From contig NZ_CP090976.1 in assembly GCF_021513235.1 (NCBI RefSeq), forward strand, positions 2,604,001-2,668,000: a stretch of 64,000 nucleotides of DNA, written 5' to 3'. The stretch is from Kaistella sp. 97-N-M2 (lineage in GTDB: Bacteria > Bacteroidota > Bacteroidia > Flavobacteriales > Weeksellaceae). Of this stretch, positions 42,386 to 51,457 are shown piece by piece (positions within the stretch are counted from its first letter, which is position 1; the number at the start of each line of letters is the position of its first letter). A model generated the notes under the pieces. That model searched no databases, was not told where the DNA came from, and worked only from the letters and a program-made list of their open reading frames with translations. The position numbers and the translations under genes are program-made.

Positions 42386-43159
42386 ATGAAAATCGCAACA
42401 TATAATGTAAACGGCGTAAACGGAAGGTTGCCCGTGCTGTTAAGATGGCTGAAAGAGGCACAGCCCGATGTAGTTTGTCTGCAGGAACTGAAAGCGCCCC
42501 AGGAAAAATTTCCGGAAGCTGAAATTTTGGAAGCCGGCTACCACGCGGTTTGGCTAGGACAGAAAAGCTGGAACGGCGTTGCGGTGCTCGCAAAAGATCG
42601 CAAGCCCGAAGTTTCGCGGACTGATCTGCCCGGCGAAGAAGAAATACAAGCGAGTCGTTATCTGGAAGTGAAAATTGGTGATCTCATTATTGCGTGCATT
42701 TATATGCCGAACGGAAATCCGGTGCCGGGACCAAAGTTTGAGTATAAAATGCGATGGTTTCAACGTTTGGATGCGCACGCGGAAATGCTCATCACCTCGG
42801 GAAAGAAAGTTCTGCTGATTGGCGATTTTAATGTGATGCCGACAGAAAAAGATGTCTACAAGCCCGAAAAATTTAAAGCAGATGCGCTTTTTCTGCCGGA
42901 AGTTCGAGAAGCTTTCCATAATCTGGTCAGCCAGGGTTGGACAGACGTGATACGGTATTTTTATCCGGAAGATACGGTTTATACTTTTTGGGATTACTTC
43001 CGAAATGCGTTTCAGCGAAATGCAGGTTTGCGCATCGATCATTTTCTGGTTTCGCCGGAAGTTGTGCCGCATCTAAAAAAAGCGGAAGTCGATAAACACG
43101 TGCGCGGGTGGGAAAAATCCAGCGACCATACGCCGGTCTGGATCGAGTTGGAAGAATAA
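42386..43159 (+). CDS. xthA: Exodeoxyribonuclease III (XthA)
   Basis: The 257-residue enzyme shows all exonuclease III motifs: KIATYNVNGVNGR at the N terminus, CLQELKAP (metal-binding Glu), SWNGVAVLAK, the catalytic LIGDFNVMPTEKDVY and the C-terminal RIDHFLVSP and SSDHTPVWIELEE with the active-site Asp-His pair. It cleaves at abasic sites and removes 3' blocking groups in base-excision repair. It is divergent from Ku, 95 bases away, so a shared control region is likely. Confidence 0.95.
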   Translation: MKIATYNVNGVNGRLPVLLRWLKEAQPDVVCLQELKAPQEKFPEAEILEAGYHAVWLGQKSWNGVAVLAKDRKPEVSRTDLPGEEEIQASRYLEVKIGDLIIACIYMPNGNPVPGPKFEYKMRWFQRLDAHAEMLITSGKKVLLIGDFNVMPTEKDVYKPEKFKADALFLPEVREAFHNLVSQGWTDVIRYFYPEDTVYTFWDYFRNAFQRNAGLRIDHFLVSPEVVPHLKKAEVDKHVRGWEKSSDHTPVWIELEE

Positions 43160-43288
43160 TCTGATCGTATTCTTCAAAATAACAATCAAAAATATTTTTG
43201 TCAAAGGAAAAATCTTCCTTAAATATGCGCGGAAAGACGTTTTACGGCGGAAATGGCAAAAATATTGCATAGTGAAGTCCATGTTTGA

Positions 43289-43726
43289 AAAAAAATTATC
43301 CTTCTTTTATTATTCTGTTTTTTTAACGTAAATGCCCAGTCCAAAGCCAGCGATATTTTGGGCGTTTGGATTGCCACCGATAACAGCGTTGTAGTGAAAG
43401 TATACGAATCCAATAACGAGTATAAGGCCAAAGTGGTCTGGTTTGATAAGCATCTTGGTAGCGGAAAACCCATCGAAACGCGTCTGGATACGGAAAATCC
43501 GAATCCGGCTTTACGGCACCGCAAAATAATCGGTATGGAAATTCTGGAGGGATTACAGTACAATCCAAAACACCACACGTGGGAAAATGGCAAAATTTAC
43601 GACGCCTCTACGGGCAAACACTGGGATTCTTCCGCGAACTTCACAAAAGACGGAATTCTGAAAGTGCGTGGGTACTGGAAATTTAAATGGATTGGCAAAA
43701 GCATGTCTTTCCGCAGAGCAAATTAA
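43289..43726 (+). CDS. DUF2147 exported protein, start disrupted by an A-run
   Basis: The frame from 43289 encodes a signal peptide (KKIILLLLFCFFNVNAQSKA) and then a DUF2147 domain, with DILGVWIATDNSVVVKVYE, IGMEILEGLQY and the C-terminal GKIYDASTGKHW, LKVRGYWKF motifs. The only canonical start in the frame is TTG 43358, inside the mature domain. Upstream, a TTG or ATG at 43281-43287 would be the natural start but is out of frame by one base across an A8 run (43288-43295), and TGA precedes the frame. One base lost or gained there would give a normal 146-149-residue protein. The annotated start is therefore uncertain, and the gene may be intact in the organism. Confidence 0.7.
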   Translation, partial: KKIILLLLFCFFNVNAQSKASDILGVWIATDNSVVVKVYESNNEYKAKVVWFDKHLGSGKPIETRLDTENPNPALRHRKIIGMEILEGLQYNPKHHTWENGKIYDASTGKHWDSSANFTKDGILKVRGYWKFKWIGKSMSFRRAN

Positions 43727-43749
43727 TAACCTTTTTAAATCTATAAACT

Positions 43750-44094
43750 ATGAATTTATTACTCAGACTTCTTGTTACCGCCGTTGTTGCTTATGCATTG
43801 GCGTACGTTTTACCCGGCATCCATTTTTCCGGCTTTACGGGCGCAATTATCTTCGCCATCGTTTTGGGAATTCTAAACCTAATTGTTACGCCGATTCTGA
43901 AAATTTTGGGATTGCCCTTAACCATTCTTACTTTAGGGCTTTTTTCTTTGGTGATTAATGCGGTGGTTTTCTTAATTGCCGATTATTTTATCGACAGTAT
44001 GAATATCGACGGTTTCTGGTGGGCCTTTATCTTCAGTATTGCGCTATCTTTGGTGACCTCGCTCCTGGACGGACTTTTTACTTCCAAGGATTAG
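43750..44094 (+). CDS. Phage holin family 4-like membrane protein
   Basis: The 114-residue protein is almost entirely hydrophobic, with about four transmembrane helices, and matches the family named after phage holin 4 (mycobacteriophage D29-like). NLLLRLLVTAVVAYALAYVLPGIHFSG at the start and ILNLIVTPILKILGLPLTILTLGLFSLVINA in the middle are typical. In chromosomes it is a widespread inner-membrane protein of unknown function rather than a lysis protein. No phage genes are near. Confidence 0.85.
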   Translation: MNLLLRLLVTAVVAYALAYVLPGIHFSGFTGAIIFAIVLGILNLIVTPILKILGLPLTILTLGLFSLVINAVVFLIADYFIDSMNIDGFWWAFIFSIALSLVTSLLDGLFTSKD

Positions 44095-44119
44095 TCCTCA
44101 TATTTTTGTAAAAAACAAG

Positions 44120-44149
44120 AGCCCAATTTTAGGAAACTAAAGTTGGGTT
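44120..44149 (+). terminator. Rho-independent terminator with GAAA loop
   Basis: AGCCCAATTTTAG (44120-44132) pairs with CTAAAGTTGGGTT (44137-44149) through a 13-base stem with a few wobble pairs and a GAAA tetraloop. A T-rich tract follows. It ends the holin-like gene, 26 bases after its stop. Confidence 0.7.
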
Positions 44150-44206
44150 TGTGTTTTTGAGATATTCTTACTTTATTTAATTATTTTTGAATTTAATTTA
44201 ACTGTC

Positions 44207-46069
44207 ATGACCAAACTATTCAGCTTCTTCTTTCTGACGCTCTTTTCGCTCACCATTTTTTCGCAGGAACTTTACACGCCAAGAAACATTAAAAAAACCT
44301 TTGAAAAGCAAACCCGTTCCAAAGATGGAAAACCCGGTAAAAATTACTGGCAGAACGGCGGGAACTACGCTATCGACTTTGCGGTGAATCCTGACTCGAA
44401 AACAATTTCGGGCAAAGAAACCATTGATTATTCCAACAATTCTCCGGACAGTTTAAAAACTTTGGTAATTCGCTTTGTTAATAATGTTCACAAACCGACG
44501 TCACCGCGCGGAAGTAGAGTTTCCAAAGATTTTTTAAGCGATGGATTAACAATAAAATCTCTTTCTGTGAATGGCGCCGATTATAAAGTAAACAGCGAAA
44601 ACTGGGAAACGCTTTATGAATTAAAATTGACGACGGCTCTGCTCCCAAAATCAAAAAATCAAATCAAAATCGTCTGGGAATATCCTCTATCAAAAGAAAG
44701 TGGGAGAGAAGGCCAGATCGACGAAAATACTTTTTTCTGCGCTTATGCGTACCCGAGAATTTCCGTTTACGATGATTACAACGGCTGGGATAAGCTGCCG
44801 CACAACGGTAGAAACGAATTTTATAACGACTTCAACAATTACGAAGTTTCCATTTCGGTACCGAAAAATTACATCGTGTACGCGACGGGAGTTTTAAAAA
44901 ATGCCGAAGAAGTTCTGCAACCGAAAGCTTTAAGCAGATTTAAAAAGTCCTTAACCAGTGACGAAATTATTCATGTCGCGACCAAAGAACACATTCAAGC
45001 CAAAAAGATAACCCTTCAAAACGCCCAAAATACGTGGAAATTCAGCGCTTCCAATATCACTGATTTTACTTTTGGCGTAAGTTCAACCTATGTTTGGGAT
45101 GCGTCAAGCGTTCAGCTAAACTCGAAGAAAGTTAGCGTTCAGGCAACGTACAATGCGGGCACTGCCGATTTCGAAAAATATGTCGAATGGCAGAAATACT
45201 GCATCAAATGGTTTTCCGAAAACTGGCCCGGCATTGAATATCCCTTTCCCACAATGACGGCATTTCAGGGATTCGCCGATATGGAATATCCAATGATGGT
45301 GAATGATACGGCGATTCCGGATAATTTCGCGGATTCGCGCCAAACCGTGGATCACGAAATTGCGCACACGTACTTTCCTTTTTTTATGGGCATCAACGAA
45401 ACAAGTTACGCTTTTATGGACGAAGGTTGGGCGACCGCTTTGGAGTATCTCATCGGAGAAGCAGAAAACGGCAAAGAATTTAACGATAAAATGTTTACGG
45501 ATTTCCGCGTAAAACGGTACATCAACGATCCGTCCACAGAAGAAGATCAACCCGTTATTTCCCTGAGCACGCAGGTTTCGGGCAGCGGTTATGGCAATAA
45601 TTCTTACATCAAACCTGCCTTGTCGTATTTGGCGTTGAAAGATCTTTTGGGCGATGATTTATTCAAAAAAGCTTTGCATCATTATATGAACACTTGGAGC
45701 GGTAAACATCCGATTCCGTGGGATTATTTCAACACAATGAATGCGGGAAGCGGCAAAGATTTAACGTGGTTTTGGCAGAACTGGTTTTTCAGCAATCACT
45801 ATATCGATTTAAAGTTGGATTCCGCGAAAGTTTCTGGTCAGAATTTAGTTTTGAACATTGATAATGTTGGTGGTTTTGCCATACCGTTTGACGTTGATAT
45901 CACCTTTACGGACGGAACGGTTTCAAAGAAGCATTTTACGCCTGAAGTCTGGAAAACCAACTCCACTTATGAAACTGCAGTTTCAGTTTCAAAGAAAGTG
46001 AAAAGCGTTCAACTGAATGGCGGAATTTATCTGGATTATACGCCTGATGATAATTTAATTACCCTTTAA
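44207..46069 (+). CDS. M1-family zinc metallopeptidase, exported
   Basis: The 620-residue protein has a signal peptide ending near IFSQ and an M1 aminopeptidase fold. The zinc site is VDHEIAHTYFPFFMGINETSYAFMDEGWA: HEIAH (about residue 383) followed after 18 residues by the third ligand Glu. The substrate-recognition motif GxMEN-type is replaced by FADMEYPMMV just upstream. The C-terminal half carries a beta domain. It probably degrades peptides in the periplasm. It is followed 1 base later by a small membrane protein gene and may be cotranscribed with it. Confidence 0.9.
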   Translation: MTKLFSFFFLTLFSLTIFSQELYTPRNIKKTFEKQTRSKDGKPGKNYWQNGGNYAIDFAVNPDSKTISGKETIDYSNNSPDSLKTLVIRFVNNVHKPTSPRGSRVSKDFLSDGLTIKSLSVNGADYKVNSENWETLYELKLTTALLPKSKNQIKIVWEYPLSKESGREGQIDENTFFCAYAYPRISVYDDYNGWDKLPHNGRNEFYNDFNNYEVSISVPKNYIVYATGVLKNAEEVLQPKALSRFKKSLTSDEIIHVATKEHIQAKKITLQNAQNTWKFSASNITDFTFGVSSTYVWDASSVQLNSKKVSVQATYNAGTADFEKYVEWQKYCIKWFSENWPGIEYPFPTMTAFQGFADMEYPMMVNDTAIPDNFADSRQTVDHEIAHTYFPFFMGINETSYAFMDEGWATALEYLIGEAENGKEFNDKMFTDFRVKRYINDPSTEEDQPVISLSTQVSGSGYGNNSYIKPALSYLALKDLLGDDLFKKALHHYMNTWSGKHPIPWDYFNTMNAGSGKDLTWFWQNWFFSNHYIDLKLDSAKVSGQNLVLNIDNVGGFAIPFDVDITFTDGTVSKKHFTPEVWKTNSTYETAVSVSKKVKSVQLNGGIYLDYTPDDNLITL

Positions 46070-46070
46070 G

Positions 46071-46559
46071 ATGAAAGAATTTGAGACCGCGAAAATGGAT
46101 AATTTTACAAAAGCGATCACCGTCATCTTAGTCATTTTCCTGCCTTCGCTCGCTCTAAGTTCATTTTTTATGGAGCCCGCCAAACCGATTGTTTCCGTCT
46201 TTTTGACGCTGCTTTTAGTAGGCGTTATTATTTTTTCTTACGGTTTCGTACCCAAAAGAATTGCGTTTTCTGCCTCGCATATTTTGATTACAAATTTTTA
46301 CGGTCCCGTTTTAATCGATCTCAAGGAAATCAAAAATTTGGAGAAAATTGATAAGACCGGCTTCAATCTGCGAACTTTTGGCGTGGGAGGTTTATTTGGC
46401 TATTTTGGTTATTTCAATGGCGGCGATATTTGGTACGTTACCAATATTCATAAAAAAGTTAAGATTACCTTAAACTCAGGTCAAATTTATATGATCAGTC
46501 CGGAGAAGCGGGATGATTTTCTAAACCTAACTGCCCAACAAATGAATTCGCCTGTGTAA
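46071..46559 (+). CDS. PH-domain-like membrane protein of unknown function
   Basis: The 162-residue protein has two transmembrane helices (about residues 14-32 and 39-58) and a C-terminal cytoplasmic part, KRIAFSASHILITNFYGPVLIDLKEIKNLEKID, with the strand pattern of a bacterial PH-like domain. Start choice between the ATG at 46071 and the in-frame ATG at 46095 is uncertain; both give a similar protein. The family is not one I can name further. It follows the M1 peptidase by one base. Confidence 0.6.
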   Translation: MKEFETAKMDNFTKAITVILVIFLPSLALSSFFMEPAKPIVSVFLTLLLVGVIIFSYGFVPKRIAFSASHILITNFYGPVLIDLKEIKNLEKIDKTGFNLRTFGVGGLFGYFGYFNGGDIWYVTNIHKKVKITLNSGQIYMISPEKRDDFLNLTAQQMNSPV

Positions 46560-46582
46560 ATAAAAGTCTTTCCGTAAAGTTC

Positions 46583-46590
46583 TATATTTG
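46583..46590 (+). promoter_or_regulatory. -7 promoter element for the S9 peptidase gene
   Basis: TATATTTG at 46583-46590 is an exact TAnnTTTG match, 29 bases before the start codon at 46620. No good TTTG is present at the -33 position. Confidence 0.45.
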
Positions 46591-46619
46591 TATCTCTTTA
46601 ATTTTTAAATTAATTTCTA

Positions 46620-48617
46620 ATGAAAATAAAACATACTTTAGTCGCACTCGCGGCCCCTTTTCTTATGAATGCACAAAATGTGATGACGCCGGAAACGCTT
46701 TGGACTTTAAATAAAATTGGAGTTGCGGCGGTTTCGCCCGATCAGACTTCGCTCATTTACAGCTTGGGTAAAACGGATTTGAAAACCGAAAAAAACAATA
46801 AGAAATATTACTTTTTCAATATCAAAAATTCCGCGGCCACCAATTTGGATTTGGGCAAAAAAGCGGTCATTCAGTGGGATGAAAACGGAATCTATGCGCA
46901 GGAAGGCGAGAAAATCTATCTTTCCAAAGATGCGGGAAAAACCTGGACAGATTTTTATACTGTGGGCGAAGTTGATAATGTAATAATTTCTCCGGACGGC
47001 AAAAAGATCGCTTTCAGCAAGCAGGTTTTGGTAGAAAAAGTGCTCGGAAAAGAGAAGTATTCCGACGTGCCAAAATCGACGGCGCATATTTATACCGATC
47101 TCAATCACCGTCACTGGGATTATTTTAATGAAGGAAAATACAACCATGTTTTTGTTGCAAATGTTTCCGAAAGCATTGAAAATGCAATAGATCTACTCGC
47201 AGGAAAACCTTGGGATTCGCCGCAAAGACCTTCCGGCGGCAGCGAAGATTTTATCTGGAGTCCGGATTCCGCTCAACTTTTATATGTAACAAAACCTTTG
47301 AGTGGTGCCGAGTACGCCCAATCGACGAACACCGATATTTTTGCCTATGACCTGAATTCCGGAACGGTAAAAAACCTGACGGAAAGCTATAAAGGCTACG
47401 ATGTTAATCCGAAATTTTCGCCCGACGGCAAATATTTGACGTGGCAATCCATGGAAAGAGGAGGCTTTGAAGCCGATAAAAATGATGTTAAAATTCTGGA
47501 CTGGAAATCAGGCAAAACTACGAACCTGACGAAAGATTGGGATGAAAGTGTGGTCGGTTCCGTTTTCTGGTCTCAGGATTCCAAAAATATTTATTTCACC
47601 ACGGCCTTCCGCGGAACAGTGCAGCTTTTTTCGTTGAATCCAAAAAATTCAAAAATTCAGCAGATCACAAAAGGTGATTTCGATGTGACAGAGATTCACG
47701 CCGAAAATAAAAATTCGCTTTTGGTTTCCCGAACTGATATGAATCACAACGCAGATCTGTTTTCTGTGGATTTAAAAAACGGCGCCATGAAACAGGTGAC
47801 TGAAGTGAATAAAGATACTTACGCAAAAATCACTCCGTCGAAAACGGAGCTCAAAATGGTGAAAACGAGCGACGGAAAAGAAATGGGCGTGTGGTTTATT
47901 TATCCACCCAATTTCGATCCCGCGAAGAAATATCCGACATTGTTATATTGCCAGGGCGGACCACAATCTGCCTTGACGCAATTTTTCAGCGTAAGATGGA
48001 ACTTCGCTTTGATGGCGGCAAATGATTATATCGTAGTAGCACCCAACCGTCGCGGAATGCCGGGTTGGGGAACAAAATGGAATGAAGATATTTCGAAAGA
48101 CTGGGGCGGACAACCGATGCGCGATTATCTGGCAGCCGCAGATTTTGCAAAAACTCTACCCTATGTTGATGGCGACAGAATGGGCGCGGTCGGTGCAAGT
48201 TACGGCGGATACAGCGTGTTTATGTTAGCCGGAATCCACGAAAACCGTTTCAAAACCTTCATCGCACACGATGGACTTTTCGATATGAAATCCTGGTTTT
48301 TAACCACGGAAGAATTGTGGTTTGCGAAGTGGGACTTAGGCGGATCGCCGTACGACACTCCAACACCGAAATCTTACACCGATTATAATCCATCGAATTT
48401 CGTCAACAAATGGAACAAACCAATTATGGTCATTCAGGGTGGAATTGATTACCGCGTTCCCTACGAGCAGGGGCAGGAAGCTTTTCAGGCGGCGAAACTG
48501 AAAGGATTGAAAACCAAATTCCTTTACTTCCCGAATGAAAACCACTGGGTTTTGCACGCTCAAAACGGTTTGGTTTGGCAAAGAGAATTTTTCGAATGGT
48601 TGAAAGAAACGCTTTAA
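46620..48617 (+). CDS. S9-family prolyl oligopeptidase-like peptidase, exported
   Basis: The 665-residue protein has a short signal peptide ending near MNAQ, an N-terminal WD40-like beta-propeller with repeated SPDG(K/T) strands (residues 30-380) and an alpha/beta-hydrolase domain. The nucleophile Ser is in GASYGGYS (about residue 527), the Asp in QGGIDYRVP (about 609) and the His in PNENHWVL (about 641). The YPTLLYCQGGPQSAL and RRGMPGWG segments are typical of S9C acylaminoacyl peptidases. It should cleave short peptides in the periplasm. It is preceded by a TATATTTG promoter element. Confidence 0.9.
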   Translation: MKIKHTLVALAAPFLMNAQNVMTPETLWTLNKIGVAAVSPDQTSLIYSLGKTDLKTEKNNKKYYFFNIKNSAATNLDLGKKAVIQWDENGIYAQEGEKIYLSKDAGKTWTDFYTVGEVDNVIISPDGKKIAFSKQVLVEKVLGKEKYSDVPKSTAHIYTDLNHRHWDYFNEGKYNHVFVANVSESIENAIDLLAGKPWDSPQRPSGGSEDFIWSPDSAQLLYVTKPLSGAEYAQSTNTDIFAYDLNSGTVKNLTESYKGYDVNPKFSPDGKYLTWQSMERGGFEADKNDVKILDWKSGKTTNLTKDWDESVVGSVFWSQDSKNIYFTTAFRGTVQLFSLNPKNSKIQQITKGDFDVTEIHAENKNSLLVSRTDMNHNADLFSVDLKNGAMKQVTEVNKDTYAKITPSKTELKMVKTSDGKEMGVWFIYPPNFDPAKKYPTLLYCQGGPQSALTQFFSVRWNFALMAANDYIVVAPNRRGMPGWGTKWNEDISKDWGGQPMRDYLAAADFAKTLPYVDGDRMGAVGASYGGYSVFMLAGIHENRFKTFIAHDGLFDMKSWFLTTEELWFAKWDLGGSPYDTPTPKSYTDYNPSNFVNKWNKPIMVIQGGIDYRVPYEQGQEAFQAAKLKGLKTKFLYFPNENHWVLHAQNGLVWQREFFEWLKETL

Positions 48618-48630
48618 AATAAATACAAAA

Positions 48631-48999
48631 ATGATCAGCAAACTAGATTTACGGGAAACTTTGGATATCCCCGTTTCCGACGGAAGCACGGCGGCAGAAA
48701 TTTTTCAAAACCAAACCTTAAGGCCAGTTTTGAAACTGCAGAATGACCTGTATTTATCCCTTTTCAAAAGATATGCAGAAAGCCAAAATGCAGATTTCGC
48801 CTCTCTAAAGATTACCCAAAAAAGGACTTTTGTAGACCAAAGTCTGCAGAAAGACAGCGGACTTAAAAACACGTTGATCGGCGTTACCATTGGTATGTTT
48901 ACACCGCAGGAACTGCAGACCTACAGCTTCCAAAGCAAAGTCTACAACCGAAGAATCGTTGCGATGATCATTGAAAGAATAAAAAGCCAGCTCAAATAA
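48631..48999 (+). CDS. Conserved hypothetical protein (often named glyoxalase in Bacteroidota)
   Basis: The 122-residue protein is soluble and helical, with STAAEIFQNQTLRPVLKLQNDLYLSLFKRYAE and TLIGVTIGMFTPQEL as the most conserved-looking parts. Similar proteins are frequent in flavobacteria and are sometimes annotated as glyoxalase, but I see no glyoxalase metal-binding motif. It follows the S9 peptidase by 13 bases, and a terminator lies after it. Function unknown. Confidence 0.65.
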   Translation: MISKLDLRETLDIPVSDGSTAAEIFQNQTLRPVLKLQNDLYLSLFKRYAESQNADFASLKITQKRTFVDQSLQKDSGLKNTLIGVTIGMFTPQELQTYSFQSKVYNRRIVAMIIERIKSQLK

Positions 49000-49020
49000 T
49001 TTTCGCGAGCGTAAAAAATG

Positions 49021-49049
49021 AAAGTCCGGATTTAGTCTGGACTTTTTTT
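49021..49049 (+). terminator. Rho-independent terminator
   Basis: AAAGTCCGGA (49021-49030) pairs with TCTGGACTTT (49036-49045) around TTTAG, followed by T to 49049. It lies 21 bases after the hypothetical gene and 14 bases before the glycosylase start. Confidence 0.85.
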
Positions 49050-49062
49050 GTATTTTTAAAAC

Positions 49063-49548
49063 ATGAACCGGATTTTTTCTTTTCCACCAATCATCTCCGA
49101 GGACGCCAAAATTTTAATTCTGGGCTCCGTTCCCGGCACCAAATCCCTGGAAATGCAGGAATATTACGCGCATCCTCAAAATAAATTCTGGAAAATTTTA
49201 TTTGAAATTTTTGAAGAAGATTTCACCCCCGATTATGTAGAAAAGCAGAAATTTTTACAGAGAAACCGGATTGCAGTTTGGGATGTGATCGATTCCTGCG
49301 AGCGCGAAGGAAGTTTAGACACGAAAATCAAAAATGAAGTTTACAACGATGTGGAACATATTTTAGCCGATTATCCCAACATCAAAGCCATTTTCTGCAA
49401 CGGTAAAAAATCCTTTAAAAATGTGCAGAAAAAGCTGAGTGCGAAAAGCGACATTGCTGTTTTTGACCTGCCTTCAACAAGCCCTGCGTACACGCTTTCA
49501 TATGAAAAAAAATTGGAGGGCTGGAAAAAAATTAAGAAATTTCTGTAA
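49063..49548 (+). CDS. DNA-deoxyinosine glycosylase (uracil-DNA-glycosylase superfamily)
   Basis: The 161-residue protein begins SFPPIISEDAKILILGSVPGTKSLEMQEYYAHPQNKFWKILFEIF, the family signature of deoxyinosine glycosylases within the UDG superfamily (glycine-serine GS-P loop and H-P-N-FW). IAVWDVIDSCEREGSLD and NGKKSF plus DLPSTSPAYTLSYEKKLEGWKKI carry the remaining motifs, including the C-terminal LPSTSPA loop. It removes deaminated adenine (hypoxanthine) from DNA. It may be linked to the TIGR03916/TIGR03915 pair at 25376-27398, but the distance is large. Confidence 0.88.
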   Translation: MNRIFSFPPIISEDAKILILGSVPGTKSLEMQEYYAHPQNKFWKILFEIFEEDFTPDYVEKQKFLQRNRIAVWDVIDSCEREGSLDTKIKNEVYNDVEHILADYPNIKAIFCNGKKSFKNVQKKLSAKSDIAVFDLPSTSPAYTLSYEKKLEGWKKIKKFL

Positions 49549-49577
49549 CGTTTTTTTTTAGATTCAATGTTCGCATA

Positions 49578-50123
49578 TTAAAGTTGCACTTTAATCTTAA
49601 AACTCGAATTCATTTTCATTGTAATTTGATCCGCCGTCACTTCGCTGGCCTGAATTTCGATTATTAAAGAATTCTGGCTGGTTTTGAAATAGTCCAGAAT
49701 TTCATCGTCGGTCGTGGTGAAGGTGATGGTGTTTGGATTGGTATTGCTGTAAGCCGTTGCAATTAACCGTTCGGCCTGATTGGGCGCTTTCACGTAGATT
49801 CTTGCGTTTTTAATGACGTCCAGTTTAGTGCCTAATTCGGAATTTACATAATCCAGACTTAAAGTGCTCAACTTTACCGATTTCAGATTGTTGATGGAAA
49901 AATTTGGATTGTTTGCCTTGATCTCGGCGTCCAGATTAATGTTCATCGGGATTTCGGGAGTTCTTGTGTAGGTTGTTGTGCTCACACTCGCGAAAGGAAC
50001 AGTAAGCGTGGTGCTGAACGGAACGTTAAATGGCGGTAAAGCGTCGAGCACATTGTTCACAATATCGCGGCAGCTTGTAAGAAGAAGCATAAATATTCCA
50101 GTAATTAACAATAACTTTTTCAT
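49578..50123 (-). CDS. Hypothetical lipoprotein
   Basis: The 181-residue protein has a lipoprotein signal (lipobox LTSC) and a beta-rich mature part with many Thr and Asn, ending SSFKIKVQL. FSTTLTVPFASVSTTTYTRTPEIPMNINLDAEIKANN suggests an outer-membrane-associated beta-sandwich. I do not recognise the family. It is convergent with the glycosylase and divergent from queA. Function unknown. Confidence 0.65.
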   Translation of the reverse strand: MKKLLLITGIFMLLLTSCRDIVNNVLDALPPFNVPFSTTLTVPFASVSTTTYTRTPEIPMNINLDAEIKANNPNFSINNLKSVKLSTLSLDYVNSELGTKLDVIKNARIYVKAPNQAERLIATAYSNTNPNTITFTTTDDEILDYFKTSQNSLIIEIQASEVTADQITMKMNSSFKIKVQL

Positions 50124-50207
50124 AATCTAAATTTTAATATTTTAAGCCACTGCATTTATCGTTCCACGATCGGTTTTTTGGTAAAAACAGAGATTATCCG
50201 GAAGGGC

Positions 50208-50238
50208 TTGACAAAGGGGTTTCAATGTCGTATATTTG
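50208..50238 (+). promoter_or_regulatory. Promoter of queA with 5' hairpin
   Basis: TATATTTG at 50231-50238 is an exact -7 element, and CTTG ending at 50210 is near the -33 position, with 20 bases between. A hairpin at 50241-50265 (GGCCGAAAA and TTTTCGGTC) lies at the predicted transcript start and may protect the 5' end. No preQ1 aptamer features are visible. Confidence 0.6.
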
Positions 50239-50293
50239 CAGGCCGAAAATTTTTGGTTTTCGGTCTTAATTTTTAAACCGTAATTTAAAAACA

Positions 50294-51343
50294 ATGAAAA
50301 CATCTGACTTCAATTTCCATTTACCGGAAGAACTTTTAGCCGAACATCCGAGCGAGCACAGAGACGAGGCAAAGTTGATGGTGCTGAACCGCGCCACACA
50401 AACCATAGAACATAAAAAATTTAAAGACGTGGTCGATTATTTCGATGAACACGATCTTTTTATCTTTAACAATACAAAAGTTTTTCCTGCAAGGCTGTAC
50501 GGAAACAAAGAAAAAACCGGTGCGAAAATCGAAGTTTTTCTTTTAAGAGAGCTTGACAAAGAAACCCGCGTGTGGGACGTTTTGGTAGATCCGGCAAGAA
50601 AAATAAGAATTGGTAACAAATTATTTTTTACCGAAGATGAAGGTTTGGTGGCTGAAGTTATCGACAATACGACTTCAAGAGGACGGACTTTAAGATTTTT
50701 ATACGACGGTTCTTACGAAGAATTCCGCAAAAAACTCAATGAACTGGGACAAACTCCGCTTCCGAAATATATCAAGAGAGACGTAGAACCGGAAGATGCA
50801 GAACGTTACCAAACGATTTATGCGAAGCATGAAGGCGCTGTCGCCGCCCCAACTGCAGGTCTGCATTTTTCCCGTCATTTAATGAAAAGACTTGAAATCA
50901 AAGGCATCGATTTCGCAGAAGTTACGCTTCACGTAGGTTTAGGAACTTTTAATCCCATCGAAGTAGAAGATCTGTCGAAACATAAAATGGAATCGGAAGA
51001 AGCCATTATTGATCAGAAAAATGCCGATATCATCAACAAAGCTGTGGCTGAACAGCGAAGAGTTTGCGCCGTTGGAACGACCACCATGCGCGCGATTGAA
51101 ACGTCCGTTTCCTCGAACAAAAAAATTGGACCTTACCACGGCTGGACCAATAAATTTATTTTCCCGCCACACGATTTTGGCGTAGCCAACTGTATGATCA
51201 CGAACTTCCACACGCCAAAATCAACACTAATGATGATGATTGCAGCTTTCGCCGGAAAAGATTTCTTGATGCATGCCTATGAAGAAGCCATCAAGAATGA
51301 GTATAAATTCTATTCTTACGGGGACGCGATGCTGATTATCTAA
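50294..51343 (+). CDS. queA: S-adenosylmethionine:tRNA ribosyltransferase-isomerase QueA
   Basis: The 349-residue enzyme is full length, from [32 protein letters not shown] to [48 protein letters not shown] and the Cys/His-containing [25 protein letters not shown] are QueA signatures. It makes epoxyqueuosine in tRNA. Its stop codon TAA at 51341-51343 is also the first three bases of the left inverted repeat of the small cassette that separates it from rlmN. Confidence 0.96.
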   Translation: MKTSDFNFHLPEELLAEHPSEHRDEAKLMVLNRATQTIEHKKFKDVVDYFDEHDLFIFNNTKVFPARLYGNKEKTGAKIEVFLLRELDKETRVWDVLVDPARKIRIGNKLFFTEDEGLVAEVIDNTTSRGRTLRFLYDGSYEEFRKKLNELGQTPLPKYIKRDVEPEDAERYQTIYAKHEGAVAAPTAGLHFSRHLMKRLEIKGIDFAEVTLHVGLGTFNPIEVEDLSKHKMESEEAIIDQKNADIINKAVAEQRRVCAVGTTTMRAIETSVSSNKKIGPYHGWTNKFIFPPHDFGVANCMITNFHTPKSTLMMMIAAFAGKDFLMHAYEEAIKNEYKFYSYGDAMLII

Positions 51344-51373
51344 GAGCCAGGTAAAAAGTTAAAAGAGCCAAGG
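51341..51373 (+). repeat. Left terminal inverted repeat of a small cassette
   Basis: The arm begins TAAGAGCCAGG, continues with an A-rich spacer containing AAAAAGT, and ends with a second AGAGCCAAGG. Its reverse complement recurs at 51808-51839 with a few mismatches. It starts exactly on the queA stop codon. Confidence 0.75.
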
Positions 51374-51395
51374 TTTTGGGAGCGCGCAATTTAAT

Positions 51396-51439
51396 CAGAA
51401 GAGGTAACTTTAGTAGATTTCAGAAGAGGTAGCTTTAGT
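51396..51439 (+). repeat. Direct repeat upstream of the four-helix-bundle gene
   Basis: CAGAAGAGGTAACTTTAGT (51396-51414) recurs as CAGAAGAGGTAGCTTTAGT (51421-51439), 25 bases apart with one difference. The second copy ends 18 bases before the start codon at 51458 and may contain or duplicate a regulatory site. Confidence 0.75.
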
Positions 51440-51457
51440 TAATTAAAATTTTTTATC

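Noticed and set aside
42291..42593. N-terminal extension of Ku by 101 codons
   Set aside because: It overlaps the divergent xthA gene, has no Ku character and the standard Ku N terminus starts at 42290.
43750..44094. Prophage remnant suggested by the holin-like gene
   Set aside because: No other phage gene is near, and this membrane family is a common chromosomal protein.
50241..50293. PreQ1 riboswitch upstream of queA
   Set aside because: Only a single hairpin is present; no aptamer loop or tail sequence was seen.
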